A stretch of 5,458 nt of DNA from assembly GCA_964540005.1 (NCBI GenBank), contig CAZILN010000127.1:1-5458 (forward strand), in the 5' to 3' direction. The position numbers and the translations under genes were made by a program. How positions within the stretch are numbered: the first letter of the stretch is position 1; every line of letters begins with the position of its first letter. Below are positions 1 through 5,140 of this stretch, piece after piece. The notes beneath the pieces were generated by a model. The model was not told the DNA's origin and made no database searches. It was given only the letters and a program-made list of their open reading frames with translations. Source of the stretch: CAZILN01 sp964540005 (lineage in GTDB: Bacteria; Bacteroidota; Bacteroidia; Bacteroidales; SM23-62).

Positions 1-168
1 ACGCGGCGTGAAGACCTGCTGCTTGATAAGGGAATGCTGAATAAGATATGGATATTGCGGAATTATCTTGCGGATATGACCTCCCTTGAAGCCATGGAAT
101 TTCTTACTGACCGTATGTCCAAGACGAATTCAAATGAAGAATTCCTGATTTCGATGAACAGCGAATAA
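1..168 (+). CDS. rho: Transcription termination factor Rho, C-terminal end (partial)
   Basis: The window opens inside this gene; the last 55 codons and the TAA stop are present. The peptide starts TRREDLLLD, continues with a KIWILRNYL segment and an AMEFLTDRM segment, and ends NEEFLISMNSE. This matches the C-terminus of the hexameric RNA helicase Rho, where E. coli has TRREELL, MWILRK, DAMEFL and TNDDFFEMM at the same places. Rho is a cytoplasmic ATP-driven helicase that releases RNA from stalled polymerase. The RNA-binding domain, Walker motifs and Q/R loops lie upstream of the window and cannot be checked. The gene ends tail-to-tail with the small minus-strand gene, with 25 bases between their stop codons. 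Nothing links it functionally to the ilv operon. The identification rests on recognised C-terminal motifs and is firm. Confidence 0.93.
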   Translation, partial: TRREDLLLDKGMLNKIWILRNYLADMTSLEAMEFLTDRMSKTNSNEEFLISMNSE

Positions 169-195
169 AATCAACATTTTATCCTGTGTTTTTTT
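165..195 (+). terminator. Weak candidate terminator at the end of rho
   Basis: A perfect 7-bp inverted repeat, ATAAAAT / ATTTTAT with a CAAC loop (165-182), overlaps the rho stop codon. A run of seven T follows at 189-195. The stem is entirely A/T, and CCTGTG separates it from the T run, so it is not a classic intrinsic terminator. It may be a weak or bidirectional terminator between the convergent genes, or chance in A/T-rich sequence. Confidence 0.25.
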
Positions 196-420
196 ATTTC
201 TCAGCTGTTCCGGCCTCCTTAAAGCCATCGATAAAACCTTTTTTATAGTTAATAAGTTTGCTTTTGCGTCTTCCATCCCTGTTACCAACCAGGTAACCTG
301 CGGAATAGGCGATTGCTGCTATTATGATTCCGGTTAAAACAATGTCAATTATTGTTACACCAAAACCTCATCGCTGTTCTCGAAGTAAAAGACTATATAG
401 AATAATACATTGGATTCCAT
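194..420 (-). pseudogene. Small membrane protein gene, frameshifted (unrecognised family)
   Basis: Read on the minus strand, an ATG at 420-418 follows a strong Shine-Dalgarno sequence, AAGGAGG (434-428), with a 7-base spacer. The frame gives 21 codons (MESNVLFYIVFYFENSDEVLV) and stops at 357-355. The next frame is open from 367 to the TAA at 196-194 but has no usual start codon. It encodes a hydrophobic stretch of about 24 residues (VTIIDIVLTG, IIIAAIAYSA, GYLVG), then a basic tail with NRDGRRKSK and YKKGFIDGFKEA. Adding one base in the A run at 362-365 joins the two frames into one 75-residue protein. That protein would have a short hydrophobic N-terminus, one clear membrane segment and a basic tail predicted to be cytoplasmic. 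I do not recognise the family. The break could be a real mutation, a sequencing error in a homopolymer, or recoding, although no canonical -1 slippery heptamer is visible. Confidence 0.45.
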
Positions 421-474
421 GATATTTCCTCCTTCTTTAAACGTTCTTCACAGGATAGAATACATAATGCATGC

Positions 475-501
475 CAAAGTTATATCAGGTTGATTATCAA
501 A
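475..501 (-). promoter_or_regulatory. Candidate Bacteroidota promoter for the small minus-strand gene
   Basis: The minus strand carries TAACTTTG (482-475), a full match to the -7 box TAnnTTTG, with TTTG (501-498) upstream as a possible -33 box. The spacer is 15 bases, shorter than usual for this promoter class, which lowers confidence. Transcription would start near 468 and leave a leader of about 48 bases before the ATG at 420. It is divergent from the ilv promoter. Confidence 0.4.
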
Positions 502-622
502 AATTTAGGCTGTCTGTCTCAGGCAGGCACCATGGTAAATATGTCCGAAAGCGCCTGGTTTTGTGCGAATACGAACAGAAACAGGGCGGAAAGGGTATTT
601 GTAAGATTTTATCTCAAAGTAT

Positions 623-652
623 TTTGATTTAGGATATTAATAAATATATTTG
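623..652 (+). promoter_or_regulatory. ilv operon promoter, Bacteroidota type
   Basis: TTTG at 623-626 is followed after 18 bases by TATATTTG at 645-652. This is a full match to the Bacteroidota housekeeping consensus (-33 TTTG, -7 TAnnTTTG) with near-standard spacing. The predicted start of transcription is about 656-658. That lies only some 5 to 13 bases ahead of the leader-peptide start codons and about 170 bases ahead of ilvD. The position, directly upstream of leader peptide and terminator, makes it the likely promoter of the whole ilvD-ilvB-ilvN-ilvC unit. No operator for a repressor is evident beside it. Confidence 0.65.
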
Positions 653-668
653 TCGAATCTGTATGCAT

Positions 669-731
669 ATGAAAGTTGTCCATATCATATTATCTATTCT
701 TATTGTCAGCCTCGTGGTGGTGCGACGGTAA
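669..731 (+). CDS. Leader peptide of the ilv operon, rich in Val/Ile/Leu (ilvL-like)
   Basis: This 20-codon frame reads MKVVHIILSI then LIVSLVVVRR and ends at TAA (729-731). Thirteen of 20 residues are branched-chain: six Val (3, 4, 13, 16-18), four Ile (6, 7, 10, 12) and three Leu (8, 11, 15). That is far above chance, and matches the three end products of the operon it precedes. Its role would be regulatory: a ribosome short of charged Val, Ile or Leu tRNA stalls here and alters folding of the RNA ahead of ilvD. An in-frame ATG at 663 would add Met-His. I favour 669 because 663 leaves almost no leader after the predicted transcription start, but both are possible. There is no Shine-Dalgarno sequence, as is usual in this phylum. 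It is an analogue of enterobacterial ilvL by function and composition, without clear sequence homology. Confidence 0.8.
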   Translation: MKVVHIILSILIVSLVVVRR

Positions 732-771
732 GGATGGTATGGATTAATTACAATATTATGAAGGCCATTCT
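678..771 (+). promoter_or_regulatory. Attenuator switch: competing protector and antiterminator pairings
   Basis: Two mutually exclusive pairings can be drawn by hand. Segment 1 (678-688, leader codons 4-7) pairs with segment 2 (734-744) over 11 bp, two of them G-U. Part of segment 2 (731-738) instead pairs with segment 3 (764-771) over 8 bp, two of them G-U. Segment 3 is the 5' arm of the downstream terminator. A ribosome stalled within the leader would block 1:2, free segment 2, form 2:3 and prevent termination. A ribosome that reaches the stop at 731 would cover segment 2 to about 743 and let the terminator fold. Without translation, 1:2 would form and termination would again follow. This is the classic amino-acid attenuation layout. 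The pairings are seen in the sequence; the mechanism is inferred. Confidence 0.65.
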
Positions 772-799
772 CTCAAGCTAAGAATGGCCTTCTTTTTTT
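760..799 (+). terminator. Intrinsic terminator (attenuator) upstream of ilvD
   Basis: The arms GAAGGCCATTCT (760-771) and AGAATGGCCTTC (781-792) are perfectly complementary over 12 bp, with a 9-base loop (772-780). Seven T follow at 793-799. This is a textbook Rho-independent terminator. It lies 28 bases after the leader-peptide stop and 28 bases before the ilvD start, with no other gene between, so it can only act as conditional termination of the ilv transcript. Its 5' arm is also the target of the candidate antiterminator. Confidence 0.93.
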
Positions 800-827
800 A
801 AAATAATTTCACCAGGAAGGGACAGTT

Positions 828-2660
828 ATGAAAAACCAGTTACGGAGCAACACTACAACCCAGGGCAGAAGAATGGCCGGAGCCCGCAGCCTCTGGAGAG
901 CAAATGGTATGAAAGAGGAACATTTCGGGAATCCGGTGATTGCCGTAGTAAACTCTTTCACACAATTTGTGCCTGGACATATGCATCTTCACGGCATAGG
1001 GCAGATGGTAAAAAAGGAAATTGAAAAACAGGGATGTTTTGCCGCTGAATTCAATACCATAGCCATTGATGACGGAATTGCGATGGGGCATGACGGAATG
1101 CTTTATTCCCTTCCTTCCAGGGACCTGATCGCCGACAGCGTTGAATATATGATCAACTCTCACATGGTGGATGCCATGGTCTGTATCAGCAACTGCGACA
1201 AGATCACACCGGGTATGCTTATGGCCGCAATGCGCCTGAATATACCGGCAATATTTGTCTCGGGCGGACCCATGGAAGCCGGCAGGCTGGGAGGGAAAAA
1301 GTATGACCTGATAGATGCCATGGTGATGGCAGCCGATGAATCGGTCCCGGATCTTCAGATAACAGAGATAGAAAGAATAGCCTGTCCGACATGCGGATCC
1401 TGCTCGGGAATGTTCACGGCCAACTCTATGAACTGCCTTAATGAGGCACTGGGACTTGCCTTACCCGGTAACGGAACTGTCCTGGCAACCCATACCTTCA
1501 GGATGGACCTGTTCGAAAAAGCTGCCAGACGGATTGTTGAGATGTGCAGGGAGTACTATGACCAGGGTAATCCGGCTGTTCTCCCGAGAAATATAGCCAC
1601 TGAAAAGGCCTTCCATAACGCCATGTGCCTTGATATCGCCATGGGGGGATCAACCAATACCGTATTGCACATCCTTGCCATTGCAAATGAAGCGGAAGTT
1701 GATTTTAAAATGAAAGATATAGATGCACTCTCACGTAAAGTACCTGTACTCTGCAAGGTGGCGCCCAGCTCGGATTACCATGTGGAAGATGTGAACAGGG
1801 CAGGGGGCATCCTCGGGATCATGGGTGAACTTGACCGTGCAGGACTTATTCACAGGGATGTCTCAAGGGCGGATGGATTTACGCTGGGTGAGGTATTGGA
1901 CCGCTGCGATATCATGCGGGACTCTGCCCTGGGATCTGAGACAGCGATCTACTCTGCTGCTCCGGCGGGTATCAAAAACCTGGTCATGGGATCACAGGCC
2001 AGTATGTATGAATCCACCGACATGGACCGCACCGGGGGTTGTATCCGTGATGCGGCACATGCCTATGACCCTGATGGCGGACTGGCTGTTCTGTATGGCA
2101 ATATTGCCGAAAAAGGAAGCATAGTTAAAACTGCGGGAGTCGACCCATCAGTATACAGTTTTACCGGGGAGGCCATAGTGTTTAATTCACAGGATGAGGC
2201 CTGCGACGGGATTTTGAACGGCAGTGTAAAAGAAGGCCATGTAGTGGTGATCCTTTATGAAGGCCCCAGGGGCGGACCCGGAATGCAGGAAATGCTGTAC
2301 CCGACCTCCTATATTATATCAAAGGGACTGGGTAAAACATGTGCACTCCTGACTGACGGAAGGTTTTCGGGCGGTACATCCGGGCTCTCAATAGGGCATA
2401 TTTCTCCTGAAGCAGCAGCAGGAGGGAACCTGGCGCTTATCAGGAACGGCGACAGGATTGAAATAAGCATATCCGACAGGCGCATCCATCTGGATATCAG
2501 TGAGAAGGAACTGAACACCCGAAGAGAGGAAGAAGAGAAAAAAGGAGACCGGGCCTTCAAAGCCGTGGGCCGGCACAGGCAGGTCAGTAAGGCTCTTCAG
2601 GTGTACGCAGGAATGGTTACCTCGGCGGATGAAGGAGCCGTCAGGGTTATTAAACAGTAA
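828..2660 (+). CDS. ilvD: Dihydroxyacid dehydratase
   Basis: IlvD dehydrates 2,3-dihydroxy-isovalerate and 2,3-dihydroxy-3-methylvalerate to the 2-keto acids that precede valine/leucine and isoleucine. It is a cytoplasmic iron-sulfur, Mg-dependent enzyme. The 610 residues are close to the 616 of E. coli IlvD and colinear with it. Visible signatures are IAIDDGIAMGHDGM (Asp82, Mg ligand), CISNCDKITPGM (Cys123 cluster, Asp124 and carbamylated Lys125), ACPTCGSCSGMF (Cys192 cluster), GPGMQEMLYPTS (Glu488) and GRFSGGTSGLSIGH (Ser514, catalytic base position). The segment NSFTQFVPGHMHL has Gly50 where plant and mycobacterial [2Fe-2S] enzymes have Cys, so it belongs to the E. coli-like, oxygen-sensitive group. 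The start is supported by AGGAAGG at 814-820, seven bases before the ATG, and by an N-terminus that aligns with the family. It is the first enzyme gene of the operon, behind the attenuator. Confidence 0.97.
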   Translation: MKNQLRSNTTTQGRRMAGARSLWRANGMKEEHFGNPVIAVVNSFTQFVPGHMHLHGIGQMVKKEIEKQGCFAAEFNTIAIDDGIAMGHDGMLYSLPSRDLIADSVEYMINSHMVDAMVCISNCDKITPGMLMAAMRLNIPAIFVSGGPMEAGRLGGKKYDLIDAMVMAADESVPDLQITEIERIACPTCGSCSGMFTANSMNCLNEALGLALPGNGTVLATHTFRMDLFEKAARRIVEMCREYYDQGNPAVLPRNIATEKAFHNAMCLDIAMGGSTNTVLHILAIANEAEVDFKMKDIDALSRKVPVLCKVAPSSDYHVEDVNRAGGILGIMGELDRAGLIHRDVSRADGFTLGEVLDRCDIMRDSALGSETAIYSAAPAGIKNLVMGSQASMYESTDMDRTGGCIRDAAHAYDPDGGLAVLYGNIAEKGSIVKTAGVDPSVYSFTGEAIVFNSQDEACDGILNGSVKEGHVVVILYEGPRGGPGMQEMLYPTSYIISKGLGKTCALLTDGRFSGGTSGLSIGHISPEAAAGGNLALIRNGDRIEISISDRRIHLDISEKELNTRREEEEKKGDRAFKAVGRHRQVSKALQVYAGMVTSADEGAVRVIKQ

Positions 2661-2665
2661 TCAGC

Positions 2666-2744
2666 AGATACAGTAAATGATAAGCAAAAACAATAGCTGA
2701 CCCACAAGATACAGTAGCAAATACAATAATAGCTGATATATCAG
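2666..2744 (+). repeat. Imperfect direct repeats and a 12-bp palindrome between ilvD and ilvB
   Basis: The 123-base gap between ilvD and ilvB contains AGATACAGTA twice (2666-2675 and 2707-2716). AATAGCTGA also occurs twice (2692-2700 and 2728-2736), in the same order. This suggests a degenerated tandem duplication of about 40 bases. The second copy runs into the perfect palindrome CTGATATATCAG (2733-2744). No convincing terminator is present, and the only promoter-like string, TAACTTTA (2765-2772), lacks a -33 partner. The spacer could be drifting sequence, a protein-binding site or an mRNA processing site; the sequence does not decide. Confidence 0.5.
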
Positions 2745-2783
2745 GGACAACAACGAATACACATTAACTTTACATATACTATC

Positions 2784-4502
2784 ATGAGCAATGACCAGGA
2801 CACGAAACAGGCAACGCGCCGGATCACCGGTTCGGAAGCGGTTCTGCTTTCTCTTATCGAGGAAGGAGTAGATACCATTTTTGGCTATCCGGGAGGGGCA
2901 ATAATGCCTGTTTATGATCTTTTATACGGGTACCATGACCAGCTGAACCATATTCTTACAAGGCATGAACAGGGCGCTGCACATGCAGCCCAGGGTTATG
3001 CACGTGTAACGGGAAAAGTAGGTGTGTGTATGGTTACCTCGGGGCCGGGTGCAACCAATGTCACAACCGGACTGGCTGATGCGATGATCGATTCAACTCC
3101 CATAATCTGTATCAGCGGACAGGTTCATGGCCCCTTGCTCGGGTCTGACGCCTTCCAGGAAACCGATGTGATAGGATTCTCCATGCCTATCACAAAATGG
3201 AACATCCAGGTTACCAGGGCAGAAGAGATACCTGAAGCCTTTTCCAAGGCATTTTTTATTGCCCGTACGGGCCGGCCCGGACCGGTAATGATTGATATTA
3301 CAAAGGATGCGCAGTTTGCAGAGTTTGATTATTCCTATACCAAGTGCACCGATATCCGCTCTTATGTTCCCAGGCCTACACTGAACCATGAAGATCTGAA
3401 AGAGGCCGCCAGGCTGATCAATGAGTCCAAGAAGCCATTAGCCCTTGTCGGGCAGGGGGTTATTCTGTCAAGGACGGAAAAAGAAGTCATCGAACTTATC
3501 GAAAAGGCTGAGATCCCGGCTACATGGACCCTGCTGGGTAATACGGCTATCCCTCATGAGCATCCCCTGAACGTAGGGATGCCGGGAATGCATGGAAATT
3601 ATGCTCCCAATATCAAAACCAATGAAAGCGACCTGCTGATCGCCATAGGAATGCGTTTCGACGACCGGGTCACCGGGAGACTGTCCTCCTATGCCGTCCC
3701 TGCGAAAATCGTTCACCTGGAAATTGATCCGGCCGAAGTTGATAAGAACGTCAAAACAGATGTGGCTGTAATAGCTGATCTCAGGGACTCGCTGAAAGCC
3801 CTGTTGCCATTGATTAAAGAGAATAAGCACAGTGAGTGGCTGAACCAGTTTAAGAATGCCTACCAGTATGAATACGAAAAGGTAATTGAGAAGGACCTGT
3901 ATCCGACCAAACCCGGACTTACCATGGGGGAAGTCATCAGGATTATTAATGAAAAGACCGGGGGTGATGCTGTAATGGTAACTGATGTGGGACAGCACCA
4001 GATGATTGCTGCAAGATATTTCAGGACCAGTCATACCAGAAGATTTGTAACCTCGGGCGGACTGGGTACCATGGGATTTGGCCTGCCTGCTTCTTTGGGA
4101 GCCAAGACAGGCCTTCCTGATACCACGGTTGTTGCCATCATCGGGGATGGCGGTTTCCAGATGACCATCCAGGAACTGGGTACTATTGCCCAGACGGGAG
4201 CTGCAGTTAAGATCGTTTTGCTTAATAATAATTACCTGGGGATGGTCAGGCAGTGGCAACAGCTGTTTTTTGATAAAAGGTACTCCTTTACCGAATTAAA
4301 AAACCCCGATTTCATCGCTGTAGGCAAAGCTTATGGAATAAACGGGCAGAGGATAACAGAAAGGGATAAACTGGCCGGGGCAATAGGGAAGATGCTGAAA
4401 TTTGACGGGCCATACCTGTTGGAAGTGATGGTTGAGAAGGAAGACAATGTATTTCCTATGGTAGAGTCCGGGGCATCTGTTTCTGAGGTACGCCTCGATT
4501 AG
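2784..4502 (+). CDS. ilvB: Acetohydroxyacid synthase (acetolactate synthase), large catalytic subunit
   Basis: IlvB condenses pyruvate with a second pyruvate or with 2-ketobutyrate, using thiamine diphosphate, FAD and Mg. It is the first shared step of valine and isoleucine synthesis. The 572 residues carry the three family domains. The N-terminal pyrimidine-binding domain has GYPGGAIMPVYD (34-45) and catalytic Glu62 in RHEQGAAHAAQGYAR. The central FAD domain has GMHGNYA (268-274) and RFDDRVTG (291-298). The C-terminal domain has the diphosphate motif GDGGFQM (454-460) with Asp455, then NNNYLGMVRQW (481-491) with Asn482. Trp491 matches the plant herbicide-site Trp, while His115 in GQVHGPLLGSDAFQE replaces the Pro found in plants. 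There is no Shine-Dalgarno sequence; the start is chosen because the conserved RRITGSEAV segment follows closely. The regulatory subunit gene is 52 bases downstream, and the two products form the holoenzyme. Confidence 0.97.
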   Translation: MSNDQDTKQATRRITGSEAVLLSLIEEGVDTIFGYPGGAIMPVYDLLYGYHDQLNHILTRHEQGAAHAAQGYARVTGKVGVCMVTSGPGATNVTTGLADAMIDSTPIICISGQVHGPLLGSDAFQETDVIGFSMPITKWNIQVTRAEEIPEAFSKAFFIARTGRPGPVMIDITKDAQFAEFDYSYTKCTDIRSYVPRPTLNHEDLKEAARLINESKKPLALVGQGVILSRTEKEVIELIEKAEIPATWTLLGNTAIPHEHPLNVGMPGMHGNYAPNIKTNESDLLIAIGMRFDDRVTGRLSSYAVPAKIVHLEIDPAEVDKNVKTDVAVIADLRDSLKALLPLIKENKHSEWLNQFKNAYQYEYEKVIEKDLYPTKPGLTMGEVIRIINEKTGGDAVMVTDVGQHQMIAARYFRTSHTRRFVTSGGLGTMGFGLPASLGAKTGLPDTTVVAIIGDGGFQMTIQELGTIAQTGAAVKIVLLNNNYLGMVRQWQQLFFDKRYSFTELKNPDFIAVGKAYGINGQRITERDKLAGAIGKMLKFDGPYLLEVMVEKEDNVFPMVESGASVSEVRLD

Positions 4503-4554
4503 TATTAATTTTCTGAAGCATTCAATTTAGGATCCAATAAGAAAACAACATATC

Positions 4555-5100
4555 ATGGAACAAGAATTCACCATAACAGCTTTCTCCGAGAACAGCATCG
4601 GCCTTTTAAACCGGATAACCATTATCTTCACCAGGCGTCATCTGAACATTGACAGCCTGACCGTATCCGAATCGGCCCTTAAGGGGATCTTTAAATTCAC
4701 TATCGTTGTCAGGACAACCCCGGAGATGATCAAGAAAGTTGAGAAACAGATTGAAAAACTGGTCGATGTACTTAAGGCTTTTTCTCTGTGTGCCGAGGAT
4801 ATTATTCACCAGGAAATTGCCCTGTACAAAGTAGCGACCGAAGTGCTTACTTCAAGCAATGAAATCGAAAGCATGGTCCGCAATCATAATGCAAGGATAC
4901 TGGAAGTAACCCCTGATTATACTGTCATAGAGAAGACGGGTCATAAGGCAGAAACACAGGAACTGTTTGAAAGCCTGAACCGATTCGGGGTACTGCAGTT
5001 CACCCGCTCAGGAAGGGTGGCGATCACAAAACTGAAGGAGGAATATTTTACTGCTTTCCTTAAACATCTCGATAACGAAAAAGAAATGGTGGAACTTTAA
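4555..5100 (+). CDS. ilvN: Acetohydroxyacid synthase, small regulatory subunit
   Basis: This 181-residue protein activates the catalytic subunit and confers feedback inhibition. The N-terminal ACT domain spans about residues 4-75 and includes SENSIGLLNRITIIFTRR followed by NIDSLTVSES. Gly16 and Asn31 align with Gly14 and Asn29 of E. coli IlvH, the residues whose loss makes that enzyme valine-resistant, so valine control is probably intact. The C-terminal domain (about 88-170) includes EIALYKVA, NARILEVTPDY and FTRSGRVAITKL, as in the bacterial family. No Shine-Dalgarno sequence is seen, but the N-terminus aligns with the family at this ATG. It lies 52 bases after ilvB and 40 bases before ilvC, so co-transcription is likely. 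The ilvH name would be equally valid, since the two labels are used interchangeably outside enterobacteria. Confidence 0.95.
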   Translation: MEQEFTITAFSENSIGLLNRITIIFTRRHLNIDSLTVSESALKGIFKFTIVVRTTPEMIKKVEKQIEKLVDVLKAFSLCAEDIIHQEIALYKVATEVLTSSNEIESMVRNHNARILEVTPDYTVIEKTGHKAETQELFESLNRFGVLQFTRSGRVAITKLKEEYFTAFLKHLDNEKEMVEL

Positions 5101-5140
5101 GAAAAAAAGATATCTTACAATAATTAACAAAACAGAAAAA

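Noticed and set aside
355..367. Programmed -1 frameshift site in the small minus-strand gene
   Set aside because: The bases around GTTTTGGTG do not form an X XXY YYZ slippery heptamer and the T run is only four long, so an indel or sequencing error is the simpler explanation.
510..526. Hairpin CTGTCTG / CAGGCAG with a 3-base loop and one G-T pair
   Set aside because: No T run follows, it lies upstream of both predicted transcription starts, and the wobble pair breaks its symmetry as a DNA operator. Probably chance, although a regulator site cannot be excluded.
532..627. Plus-strand 31-codon frame (in-frame ATG at 532 and 541) between the two divergent promoters
   Set aside because: No ribosome binding signal, no recognisable composition or motif, and it runs into the -33 box of the ilv promoter. 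Length is within chance expectation.
656..827. T-box riboswitch as an alternative reading of the leader
   Set aside because: No T-box consensus or specifier stem-loop is visible and the leader is too short. The Val/Ile/Leu-rich peptide and exclusive pairings fit ribosome-mediated attenuation better.
840..1163. Minus-strand 107-codon frame antisense to the ilvD start
   Set aside because: Shadow of a strongly conserved coding region; no start signal or family resemblance.
1825..2124. Plus-strand 99-codon frame overlapping ilvD
   Set aside because: Out-of-frame reading of ilvD with a Trp-, Arg- and Met-rich composition typical of shadow frames.
2765..2772. TAACTTTA, a near match to a -7 box before ilvB
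   Set aside because: The last base departs from TAnnTTTG, no TTTG lies 18-20 bases upstream, and transcription would begin at or after the ilvB start codon.
3468..4259. Long minus-strand open frame of 263 codons antisense to ilvB
   Set aside because: The plus strand is an unambiguous catalytic subunit with all motifs. The antisense translation has no recognisable domain and mirrors the codon pattern of ilvB.
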